Origin: Todiramphus chloris collaris
Taxonomy: Eukaryota > Chordata > Aves > Coraciiformes > Alcedinidae
Assembly (NCBI GenBank): GCA_025345505.1
Contig: JANVCC010000048.1
Location: forward strand, 2,676,671 to 2,740,670
Length of the DNA: 64,000 bases
Direction of reading: 5' to 3'
In this document: one piece after another, positions 24,301 through 35,028 of the stretch
Numbering within the stretch: the stretch's first letter is position 1
Layout: the number at the start of each line of letters is the position of its first letter
Program-made: the position numbers and the translations under genes
Notes under the pieces: generated by a model
What the model saw: only the letters and a program-made list of their open reading frames with translations
Databases searched by the model: none
What the model was told of the DNA's origin: nothing

Positions 24301-26492
24301 TTTTATTTTTAAGCCGACTTACGTGACGAAACAATTGTCAAAACTTTTAGCTTTGCTGAAAAGTTCCCCAGAAGAAACTGTAAAATTTTGATGGCAAAGA
24401 AACTTTCTTGCTTGATTTAAGAGACAACAATGGCAATGTTTTAAGAACCATAACAGGGTGATATTAATTCTTGATACAGCAATAATAAAACAACAAATAC
24501 ATGAATACACAGTTGGATCATTCTAGAGATATACACTCTTAACTTCATAGATAAATTCCTAGATCTACAACCACAAATGGTACAAGAAGTTGAAATTCCA
24601 CCTCTGCTTTTTAAGATACAGTATTTCAAGACCAAACACATGCATTAGAATCCAATTCTAGATGTCATATTTATCCTTACCAAGTGCATATCCTGACCTC
24701 ATTGTCCCTTGCCAAGGCTTGGCCTTGCTATGTGCTATTTAAAAAGCAGAGAATATGAACTTGTTCAAACTCTGGGAATGTTTCAGGCTACAGCTCAGGA
24801 AAAAAGCCTTTATCTGAAACCAATGAACTTCTCAGGACCATTGAGAATTGACCAGAGGGGCCAATTAGCTGTTGCAGTCTCACAGATTCTGTGTCAATAA
24901 TTTATAAATTTAGAGATCAGGCAGGGGTTTGGTACTGGTTTAAAATTAAAGTGCCAGTACTCAGAAAGTCTGTGATACCCAGCTGAATTCAGAGGACAAA
25001 CACAGATCTAAACCCATTAAGGATATAACACAAATAGGCACGTTGTATCTTCAAACGTATTACTTCCTTTCACAAGCAAAATTTAGTTCACTGTTGAAAG
25101 TATATATTCATTAGATATCCATATTCTTCATATAGTGAAATAGCTACTTGGGTTTTCTTTTCTTTACAGGTAGGATGGGAAGGTAGCAGTTAGCTGTCAT
25201 TGGAAAGAGCACAGTTCAGTTTTACAACAAACGCAGGCACCTAAAAATCTGTTTTCCACCTCACGACAGCAGCAAACAATATCATAAGGCATTTTTGGTC
25301 CCCTTCTGGTTACACCCTCTGGTTTTTTCTGACTCCCAAGGAAACAAACATCTTTCAGATTCCATAGACTGGTTTTGTGTTGGCTGAATATTATTTAACT
25401 GGGAATGTTTTATTATGCATAGATTACATTGAACAAATGGATGTGGTAGGTGGGTTTGTCTGTGTACACAGAAGACAAGTATTATGTGTATCAGAGCCTT
25501 CATGGCCCCACCAAGGTCACTTATTTCTACTCCCTGCTTTACAAAGTGTGAATCCACTTCTTCACCAACACTGGGGCAGATTACAGTGCAGTCTGGGATG
25601 CAAAAGTCTGCCTTCACATAGCTGGGCTGAGTTTATTCACTCATTTGGCATAGATCAATAAGAGTATTGAAAACAAGTATTTTTAGACTATGCTGCACAG
25701 AAAATTGGTTTCTTGGCTCTAGAGCTTTCTGGGCATGCACTGTTGCTCTTTCCAGTTGATGCTGAAATTTCCAAACTTGATTTTTTTTTTGCCTGAGTAT
25801 GTGTAAAAGCCCATCAGACTTTTATGCTGAACACCTAAAAATCAATTAAAGTGTCTTTGTGCATTCCAAACATTAATTTTTTTATATAGGCAATTAGTTT
25901 TATTACCAGTGTTGAAGATTGTCTACACTGGCAAATATGACAGAGGTTCAGCAGTATGCTCATGGAGAATTAGAAAACGAATGAGAGACACTTATGATTA
26001 AGAAGCATCATCTAAGAACTAAGGTAAATAAGTTCCCAGACTCTCATTTCTTTGTATTATAAATCTGTGGTATCTTAAAAAAAAAACCACAACAGGCAAC
26101 CTCTTTCAGGAGGCCCAAGGAAGAGCATGCCCAGCTTTGGATATGCAGTTGATGGGGTCCAGTATAGTATAATTGTTTTCTGAAAGGACTTCCATTTAAT
26201 ATCAGCCAAAAAAAAATCTTGGCTTTCTTTAAATATGTGACCCAGAAGAAATTGATTCATTTTGAAGGGCACAGTAATCCTTTCCTGAAGCTACTGTAGA
26301 TATCTAGATATCTCTGGCAAAATGTGCCTGGTTGTTATGCTCAAGCCTAGAATGAGACCTGACTAAACTCATTTTCATGTGGTGTAAAAATAATGTACTT
26401 AGCTCCATGCACTCCTGAAATCCTGGCATTGCTGACTCCACAAAGATTCTATTGATATTTCACAGTTAGAAGATATATCAGCTTTATTTGGC

Positions 26493-26510
26493 TTTTTTTT
26501 TTTTTTTTTT
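26493..26510. repeat. Poly-T tract
   Basis: Eighteen consecutive T residues followed by GGTAAGAGAC. No retroposon body is recognisable beside it. Confidence 0.9.
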
Positions 26511-27189
26511 GGTAAGAGACCTTGATGGATTTAAGGCGATGTCTTTTTCCATCAAAATCAAAAGTTAACTTGGAAATAAATGAAAGAATGCAAATTAAAT
26601 TTACTGAATACCATTTTATGATCTATCCTGATGCATATAATTGCCATAGGTAGAAAATACATCTGTGGTGAAGAAGTGGAAAATTGGAACATTATGGTGT
26701 TTCCACCAGGCTCCCTTGTTAGTGAATCTAAACTAATCTTTAGTGAATTCCTGAGAAAGCATGAAGAGGTTTCTTCTCCTAAAAAAAAGTGCTGAGCAAG
26801 GGAAATTGGAGCCAGAACAGACACTGCCACTTTGCGTTAAGGATTTAGATATATTATGTAATTTGATTTCTGCAAAGACAAAACTAAACAGTGATTGCAG
26901 CTGATTCTCCCTGGAGTATCTGGTAATGTATATTAAGTAAACTTAATATAGAATGTAAAACAAAAGCCTTTGAATGAAAAGTTGTTCCATACTAGTGGTC
27001 AAACTGAATTATCTGGACAGATTCACAACACATTGTACTCTAGTTAAACTATGACTAAGTTTACCTCCCATAACAGCATTACAGTATATGATACGTGACA
27101 CGATTTTAAATTAACTAGCCAAAAACCTGTAGCCAGTCATCTGTGGCAGGATGGAGCTCAGTGAGGTCTAATTGACCTAGGTACTTACC

Positions 27190-27225
27190 CAGATTTTTGG
27201 TCAGATTTTTCGTCAGATTTTTCAG
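27190..27225. repeat. Three-copy 12-bp tandem repeat
   Basis: The unit CAGATTTTTSGT occurs three times in a row with one or two differences between copies. A small local duplication of no evident function. Confidence 0.8.
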
Positions 27226-29794
27226 GTTGCTTAATGCCATGCTGCTAATTTCCTTTAGCCTTTCTTTGCTCAAGTTATACCACTGAGTCATCCAGTATTA
27301 CAAGTATGTATTCTGAGTAAGAGCTTCAGGAAGGCACAAACTGGATCAAGGCCTCACAACACAGTACATGGAAAGGAGGACAGAGAAGGAAGATCTCCTT
27401 GACATCTTGTGTCTCACCATCTCCTCTCTGGCAGCACAGTGGGAGACTGGGTTGACACTCCAAAGACTATGTGGGGCAGGGTGGTCCTCTCTGCTATGAA
27501 ACCACCAGAATCTAGAGAGGATCACACGTTATAAAAGTACTGTGACCCTAAGGGGTTACTAGTTCTACCATATACTGAGGATAACTGGAGGCTCTAAACA
27601 CTGCAGTCAGCAAAACAATCTATACCTAATTAGAGTGCCAAGAGCTGGATGTTTCTAACCCCGTTTCCCCATGAAAATCTCTCATGGATTCACAGAGCTC
27701 TGCAGTGAACGTATGGCTGCACCACAAAGTTGTGGGAGAGATAACTGTTTCAGCATATTCCTCCAAAGACACGAGACCTATAATTTTACACCAAATAGGC
27801 TCTTAATTGCCAGGAAAAGCATTGCCTGTTCTGAGGCATTCTCTAAGGGCTTGCCTTTGCTGTGCAGAAAGTCAGATTCTCCCACTGTCCACAAAGTAAA
27901 GTCCTCTGACCTAAGGTTTTAAATAGAGACTAATTTATCTGGCTAGGATTACCTACCGAGAAAACCATTGAGAACTAATGACCTGTCCATTCCACTTCCC
28001 AACACTGAAAGGCAGGCTGGGAAGCACGGGGCCAGGTTTCAGCTAGAACTGGGTAGAATGAAAGAAGTGGAGGGAGGTGTCTACAAAGCCACAGGGAGAA
28101 ATTAAGATAACAGAGAGAGGCGCCAGAATAGGAGGCGCTGGTAGAAGTTGCTGAGAGGAAACTGCTCTGAGGGACCAAAAGGTATATATTTTAAAATAAC
28201 CTTTCCAACTGCAGGAGAGGAAGAACAGGTGACTGGAACAGGCCTCTGGATTCAAGTAGCTGTTCTGCCACAGATGAAGAGGTATGAGGCAGTCAGCTGG
28301 CTTTTCTTTTTTTTGTGCCTCAGAGACATGAAGTATCAGTATATTGCCTTTTTTTCCCCATCTGCAAAAATTGGGAATGACAGTTCTTCACTACTTCACA
28401 GAGTACACAAAAGACTTGGAATTGCTCTAACATTATGGTAACAGGAGCTGTAGCCAGTTTAAACCAACATGCTTTTGTACTTACTAATAAATATAATTTC
28501 TTTTAAGGAAGATGCTATTTTGGATTGTTTGGTTTTTTTTTTCCTATCCATGAATCTCCAAAGAGAAAAGATAACAGTGTCCATTAAGACCTGCAGAGTA
28601 CAAGTGTTTGTCATCAACAGATTGTCATAATGTAAAACTAAAAATATGAAATTCTATGTTAATATAAGGAAATTATGGAAACTTCCTTCAAATCTGATGC
28701 AGACACCTAGACGTTCAGAACCTGGAAGAAAGTCATTGCAGGTGACAGAACTTGCTGCTTGTAAGACAGCTTCCTTCTCAGTGACAGCTACCAATGATCA
28801 CTGCCTTAAAGATTTTGTAGACTTACCAAGAATGCACAAAGAGACACAAGAACGGTTTGACAATGGCATTATTTATGCTTTTAGTTCTCCTATGTGAGCA
28901 CAGAAAAATCTCAGTTGCAATGAACTGACCAGAGAATGAGTAAAGGATCTAATGATTAATGCTATGTCTGCTTTGGGCCAGTCTCTGGCATCTCAAAGAA
29001 ATATGTTCAACAAAGCAGTGGTGTGACTGGGAACATTTCATAAGAAAAGGTTAAGCACAATGTGGTGTGGTGTTTTCTTTTTTGGTTTGGTGGTTGGTTT
29101 TTCATTTATTTATGTATTTTCTCTAAACAATTAGCATATGCTATTCAGGTCATATAAATCCTTTTTTCAGGTTTCATTTTCTTCACTGTTTGAAGACTCA
29201 GTATGAGTCAGGAAAGAGTTACTGAGACTAGCTATTATACTTGAACTGTTGTGCAGCATCAGACAGAAACATAGAGAAAATAATGCAAGAGGGATTGAGT
29301 TCTCCGAGAAGCCATCTAGACATACTAGTCTGTTTATTTACCAAGCATGGAGTGAAAAATAATTATTAATTGAATAATATGTTGAAGTGTCTCCCAAATG
29401 GAGATTCATACCTGGGCTTCCTGAGGATACAGAACAGAGACAATAGAATGTGCTGGAAACTGGATTATGGCGTTTAACTTCAGTAGGTCTGAAGTAGTTC
29501 GACAGCCTTGGATGAGAAAAGAAATAGATAAACACAGAGACAGGAGTGTGAAGTGGGAATGTACTCAGGATTTCTGCTTGCTGTGTGCTACTGATGGTTA
29601 CCATGAGGTAGTTGGTGACCCTTTATGTCCAGCTAAACTACGAACATGCCAAGCCCTAAGGTAATTTATGTAGAACAAACCACTAATTGCTTTTTTCCTT
29701 TCTCTAGAAGACCTTAGGCTCAAATTACCATTGTTATATTGTAAATGTCTACAAGAAACCCAGGAAAAAATGAAAAAATATCTTCTCACAAGTA

Positions 29795-30070
29795 ACTAGT
29801 GACAGAACAAGAGGCAATGGCCTCAAGCTGCACCAGGGGAGGTTTAAATTGGAGAGTAGGGAAAAGTTTTTTCACCGGAAGGGTTGTCAGGCATTGGAAT
29901 GGGCTGCCCAGGGAGGGAGTTGAGTCACCATCCCTGGATGTGTTTAAAAGCCATCGAGATGTGGGGCTTGGGGATACGGCTTAGTGGTGGGCTTGATGGA
30001 GTAGGGTTAATGGTTGGACTCAGTGATCTTAAAGGTCTTTTCCCACCTAAATGATTCTATGATTCTACGA
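29795..30070 (+). mobile_element. CR1 LINE, short 3' fragment
   Basis: Plus-strand CR1 3' end. It begins in the conserved TRGNGLKL stretch of the ORF2 C-terminus. It passes through [16 protein letters not shown] and [10 protein letters not shown], which lie in a different frame, so at least one frameshift separates them. It ends in the 3' UTR with an ATTCTATG-type tail at 30053-30070. It shares the TRGNG and [11 protein letters not shown] signatures with the copy at 60833-61434, so the two may be of the same subfamily. Only the last part of ORF2 and the tail are present, so the copy is inactive. Confidence 0.95.
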
Positions 30071-33000
30071 CTCATGTCCTGGAAGAGAAACTCTGTGCTC
30101 CCTGGGGAGTATGTTTCCTTAGGTAGGTCTCAGTTTAGGTAAGCTTACATCATTCTAACTTCAAGTGCATCTAAAAGCATTGCAGAAATAAGAATATATA
30201 TAAAAACATAATTTTAAGAGCATAAGATTTATTACAAGGACTAATGCAAGCTGATAGCAATAAAGCAACAAGCAATATGCCAGCTAGGAACATAAGGTTC
30301 TCCTCTTCAAGACACAGAAAAGCAAACTCCTATGTGCCATCCCATCTGAGATGCTGGCACCAGCATTACTGAAGTAAGACATTTCTCTACAAGTACACTA
30401 TGAGCATATCCTGGTCATTTCCCTTTCCCTTGGATTCTTCTACTTCCATCTTCCCAGATAGCCCAGAAATACATGATCAGAACTTTTTAATGGTAATTCT
30501 CTGATGTTCATGTCACTAAGTTTTAGACCAGGGTCTGTCTGTGGTGCAGCACAAAATCAAACCTTGGGATCTGGCCCATATGCCATCAAATGTGTTGGAA
30601 CTTGTTTGTGTTCATAAGTGTGAAATGTGCTTCAATCTAGTCTTAAACAAGATAGAGTCATACCTATATATATAGTTTGAGTAGTAGAAAGAAATGATAC
30701 CATAGGAAGGTAGAATAACTAATTATTCCCAATGATACCATATTACTTTTAGCTTTATCATGCTACAGAAATATTTTTGTAGCAATCTGTTGTTTAGTAT
30801 TGATTACCTGGACATTGACCTTTAAAAGCTGAGTTTATACGAGATAAATTCTGAGGTGGTTTTTTTGTTTTTTAATAGAACAAACCCAAGGACCTTGAAC
30901 AAAGAAGAAAAATCCTTATCATGAACATTTTCCTTTTCCATTTTCCCCTGCTTCATCCACTGGACTGCAGAAAGAAAAAGCATATGTCAACTTGCCTCAC
31001 CTACAGAGCCTTCAGGCAAAATGCATCACTTTTTCGGGACTGTCAGGAACTGAATAAATCAGAGATAAGTGGGTTAAAATGTCAGGACCCACTGGGACCA
31101 AAATAAATCTGCCACATTTTTTAGTCCAAGTGAAATCCTAACTGCAGTACCACCAGCACCTCATTCATTCATTTAGGAAGACAGCATAAAACTCTTCATG
31201 ATTAATTTTTTTTTGGTTGTTGTTAAAAAAGAGAAAAAAACACAAGTTGCTGGCTTCCCCCCCACCCCACCCCATTGTAATAAGTCTGTGGAAGTCATCT
31301 TGTACAAAAGGTCAGATAAGCGTGATGTGAAAGATGGTGCTAAAAGGCTTTCAAACTTTGTTTATTAATAGATATAACCCTTTCACCTCTGCTACATCTG
31401 TCACCGCTAGGTTAAATATCATTTATCTTACTGGTCACCTGACTTTTTGTTATTAGTACAGGAAAATGCCACAAAAAACACTGAACAGTCACAAATCCAT
31501 TACATAAAAATGCAAGAGAAGAATTGCCTGAGCTCTCCTAATAAAACATAACCTAACATGGAGTAACTGAAGGCACTGAGGGTAGCCCCTGGCTTTAAAA
31601 GCGTTCACTAGACCATTGATCATTGAAGACAACACGGAGTGACCTCACACAAACACAATGTAAACTCCCAAACTCATTGATGGCATTCCTAGCGCTCTGT
31701 CCGAATTTATATTGCCTCTCTGTAAATTGTTTGACATAAGCAGTGAAAGATGGAAACAGAAAAGGGCCTTCTCAATATGATGAGCATACCACAAAATGCA
31801 GCTGGATGCAAGTGAATTAGCTTGTAGCTTGCTTTGATGTTCAGAGAAATCTCAGGCCAAGTTGTGTGTTAATAGACTTTTTTTTTTAAATAAGATTCTT
31901 GGAAGTATATTTTTTTCTTCTAGATAGCTCCAAAATATACTAGAGTACAAAAAGTTCCCGAGTCTTTCTTAAGGAGGTGAAAAAAAAGAAATGGAAAAGA
32001 CATATCATTTTATTATGCATTTATCAGGCAGAATGTAATCGCTTTGTAAGTCAAATCATGCACTCAGAGAGGCATGTGGGTGTCTCTCTCTGGGTGTCTA
32101 TCTGTCTCTTCCTCCCTCCCTTCCTTCTCCTATAAGCACCAAGCATGCACAAGTGTAAATCCCTCAGTATTTTCACACTTACTTGCACTAAAAGTGTTTC
32201 AAACACTGGACAAATGTGTCTGGTTTATACTTCAAAATTGGATAAATTAATTGTAATTGTGAATACACAGAGTAGGAGGCTGAAGGAAGCAGCAGAATGC
32301 TAACAGTTAGCATGTTAACTGTTAAAATAATTCATTTTAAAAGAAAAAGTTTTGGTATAGATAGAGACTTAAAATAATGGGCTCTCTTACTTGGATTATT
32401 GTAGACAGAAAGCTCAAGAACTGTTTTCTGGTGGGGTATTTTTGTTGCTCTTTTTTTGTTTGTGTGTTTGATGGGGGGTTTTTTAAGAGAGATGCTGCAA
32501 AAGTTTTGTAGGAAATTTATTTTTGCCCTTTTAGACACTGTACTACTGCAGCAAGTAAGTGGACAGGAGGGAAATAATACTGGAAATGTCTCCCTTCTGT
32601 TTCTAAGCCATCTGTACTAGCAGTAGCTAAGTTCTTTCCCTGCTCCCAAAAGAAGGAAGAACTCAAAGAGAAACAACGAAGTTGCATCTGAATGTGGTCT
32701 TTACTCTGCTCCTGGACTGAGGAAGGCACCTTACTTGGGAGATGATTGCTAAGATCCATTATAGCTCATTGCTGATAGTCTGTGAGATGCTGCTATCTGA
32801 TCCTTTCTATCATAGACTGCTTTCATGTGACTACAGGAGCAGTTACACATCTCATGACTTAGCACAATTCTAAGGGAAGCGCCAAAACAAAGACAAACGA
32901 CAAAAGGCAACATTGCTCTCCCGTGCAGAAAAACATTAAGAAACTAAAAGCATCTCATAGCACAATGGCTTTCAGCAAAGTTACTGCTTTTAAGCCATGA

Positions 33001-34153
33001 GAAAATACCTGGGCTGGTGTTTCCATTTACTGCAGAAGCCCACAGCTATAAGAAACTGTAAGGAGCACATCTAGGAAGATCAGACTTTTCTAAGAGAACA
33101 ACAGCTACAAAGACAGTTAAATATATAGCATTGTCTTATCATTTGAAGCAGAAATAACAGACAAAAAAAAAAAAATAGACAGCTAAGTATTTTTTTTTCC
33201 AACAGCAGTCTAATTTGATTCAAGTAGAGTGGCTAAGGTTTAGGAGTCTATGAGCTGCAATGAGAATCTGGGCAGGTAGCATCCCTCTAGTTTGATTTTC
33301 AGTCCGTTGCCTCATGCTAGCATAGCTCTCACCCACCTCCCAGAACCTCTTCTTTTCCAGAAAGGCAGAGGATCCGGTTTTGAATATCAGCCTTTTGTAA
33401 ATCTACGTGTAACTACGGTTTCACAGCCTGTATCTCCATTTCACCACTCCTTCGAGGAACTCGAGTCATCACTTGTTCTTAGCTATGAAGTGCAAAAGGC
33501 TAGCTTGTCTTCCTGGCCTGGCTCATATACTTTATCTCTTTCTTTCTTTCGATTACTATAAAGCTATCAGTGTATATTCTAGCCCTTGGGGGAGGTGGGG
33601 GGGAATGAAAAGAAAAACAAAAAAGAAAGCAGAGACAGAAACAAAAAAAGTGAATATTCAGTATAATTGAATATTCTATACACTGCAGCCTGTCATGCGA
33701 GAAGGTTCTGTCTACGACTGCCATATGAACAGATTTTGGAAACAGAATAGAAATTCTTTTCAAAATTACTTGGGAATAGAACATTTTGTATGAAAGAGCT
33801 GTCAAAACTCTGGTTTCAAGAAGAACAGGATTCTAAGCCATAGGACTGAGAGTGATTAATTGCATCATGAAAACCAGTTGGCACTCGCCCTGGAAGGGCA
33901 CTCAGATAGTGAGGCTTCCTGGGAGGTGCTTAACCCTAGACTTTGATGTATCTGATGGCTCCTGAAAGGACTAGCTACAGACTCTGTAGTGAACCATAGC
34001 TTGTATGGTACTCTAGCTCTGCTGGAGTTACACTTCTTCCTTTGGCTGCCTCGTCTCTCAGCCCAGCTCCTGGTGCCATGTCCCCTCCTAGAGAAACTGC
34101 TATCATCTTGTATTGGTCCTCTGCCTTGGCTTGACTCCTTAGACTCAAGAATT
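30071..34153. other. Unique non-coding DNA
   Basis: No gene recognised. The part at 31310-31830 has the look of a conserved non-coding element and is listed separately. A pyrimidine-rich run lies at about 32077-32130, and short A- or T-runs occur near 33165 and 33190. The stretch just before the CR1 (about 33880-34150) is richer in G and C than its surroundings, but I recognise nothing in it. Confidence 0.5.
31310..31830. promoter_or_regulatory. Candidate conserved non-coding element (speculative)
   Basis: About 520 bp with no simple repeats, no transposon and no long frame. It has balanced composition and many sequences resembling transcription-factor sites, among them an E-box CACCTG core near 31436 and AT-rich homeodomain-like cores. 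This is the texture typical of vertebrate developmental enhancers. The call rests on texture alone, because conservation cannot be measured from one sequence. Confidence 0.2.
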
Positions 34154-34948
34154 ACAGAATCATAGAATCACACCTGGCTGGGGTTGATGACAAGAGGTCA
34201 TCTGATCCAACCCCTCTGTTCAAGCAGGGACACCTAGAGCCAGTTGCACAGGATTGTGTCCAGATGGCTTTTGAACATATCCAAGGATGGAGACTCCACA
34301 ACCTCTCTGGGCTGGTGCTTGGTCACCCTCACAGTAAGAAAGTGTTTCTTGATATTCAGAGAGAACCTTCCATGTTCCACTTCGTGCCCGTTCCCTGTGG
34401 TCCTGCCACTACCCACCATTGAAAAGAGCCTGGCTTCATTCTTTTTGCACTCTCCCTTCAGCTATCTAAATAAATTAATAAATTGCACACCCCCACAAGC
34501 CCAGCATTTTAGTCATCCTTGTGGCTCTTCCCTGGACTCTCTCCAGTATGTCCATGACTTTCCAGTATTGGGAAACCCAGAACTGGACAAAGTTGTTGCT
34601 CGAGGTGTGCCTCACTAGTACCAAGTAGATGGAAAAGGTTCCCTCCCCTTGACCTGCCTGATGCAGCCCAGCACACACAATAAGCCTTCTGTACTGCAAG
34701 AGTATGTTGCTGGCTCATGTTCAACTTGATCAAGTAAGTTCTCCATAAGCTTTCCTGCCAATCTGCTCTCCAGCTTCTCCCTAGCTGCAGGGCTTTGCTC
34801 CTCTCTCCTTGCCAAACTTCACGAAGTTCCTGTCGGCCCCTTGCTGCATCCTGCCGAGGTCTCTGGATGGCAGCACCACCCTGTCGAGGTCTCTTTGGAT
34901 GGCAGCACCATCTTGTAGATGTTTCTCTGGGTGGCAGCACCACACGGG
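34154..34948 (-). mobile_element. CR1 LINE, 5'-truncated, directly abutting a tRNA gene
   Basis: Minus-strand CR1 of about 795 bp. The tail is at 34154-34169. Going upstream on the minus strand come LPREVVESPSLDMFKSHLD, KKHFLTVRVT, a shifted ILERVQ-like segment, an LNMSQQ block with LGCIRQ, a KALQLGR block, and an ADRNFVKF segment equivalent to the usual ADRNLMKF. Several frameshifts and a small deletion interrupt the frame, so it is dead. The most 5' part (34854-34948) is a 31-32 bp unit repeated three times, each derived from the CR1 segment coding for AAIQRDLDR. The 5' truncation lies within about 5 nt of the T5 terminator of the tRNA-Gly gene, in the same orientation. Confidence 0.93.
34854..34948 (-). 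repeat. Triplicated 32-bp unit inside the CR1 5' end
   Basis: Three head-to-tail copies (34854-34884, 34885-34916, 34917-34948) share a GGTGCTGCCA core on the minus strand. Each matches the CR1 codons for AAIQRD. Copy length is 31-32 bp and identity between copies is high but not complete. They lie between the body of the CR1 and the tRNA terminator, at the very 5' end of the truncated LINE. Confidence 0.85.
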
Positions 34949-34953
34949 TGTTC

Positions 34954-34958
34954 AAAAA
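34954..34958 (-). terminator. Pol III terminator of tRNA-Gly (T5)
   Basis: Five consecutive T on the minus strand, starting after a 5-nt spacer from the tRNA discriminator base. This is a standard RNA polymerase III stop and would give a 3' trailer of about ten nucleotides. Confidence 0.85.
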
Positions 34959-34974
34959 GGAGTTGCATTGGCCG

Positions 34975-34985
34975 GGAATCGAACC
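34975..34985 (-). promoter_or_regulatory. Internal Pol III B box
   Basis: GGTTCGATTCC on the minus strand, an exact match to the GGTTCRANYCC consensus bound by TFIIIC. It forms the T-loop region of the tRNA-Gly. Confidence 0.93.
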
Positions 34986-35017
34986 CGGGTCAACTGCTTG
35001 GAAGGCAGCTATGCTCA

Positions 35018-35028
35018 CCACTATACCA
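35018..35028 (-). promoter_or_regulatory. Internal Pol III A box
   Basis: TGGTATAGTGG on the minus strand, a full match to the TRGYNNARNNG consensus, located in the D-arm of the tRNA-Gly. Confidence 0.92.

Larger units (their letters stand above)
20306..29794. other. Unique AT-rich non-coding DNA
   Basis: No gene recognised. Minor structures are an imperfect (TTA)n at 21316-21366, an 18-bp near-duplication around 24112-24140, a strong acceptor/donor juxtaposition at 25152-25175, a 16-bp perfect palindrome at 26298-26313, a poly-T tract at 26493-26510, and a 12-bp unit repeated three times at 27190-27225. Open frames of up to 115 codons (for example 23048-23395) show no recognisable domain. 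Confidence 0.55.
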
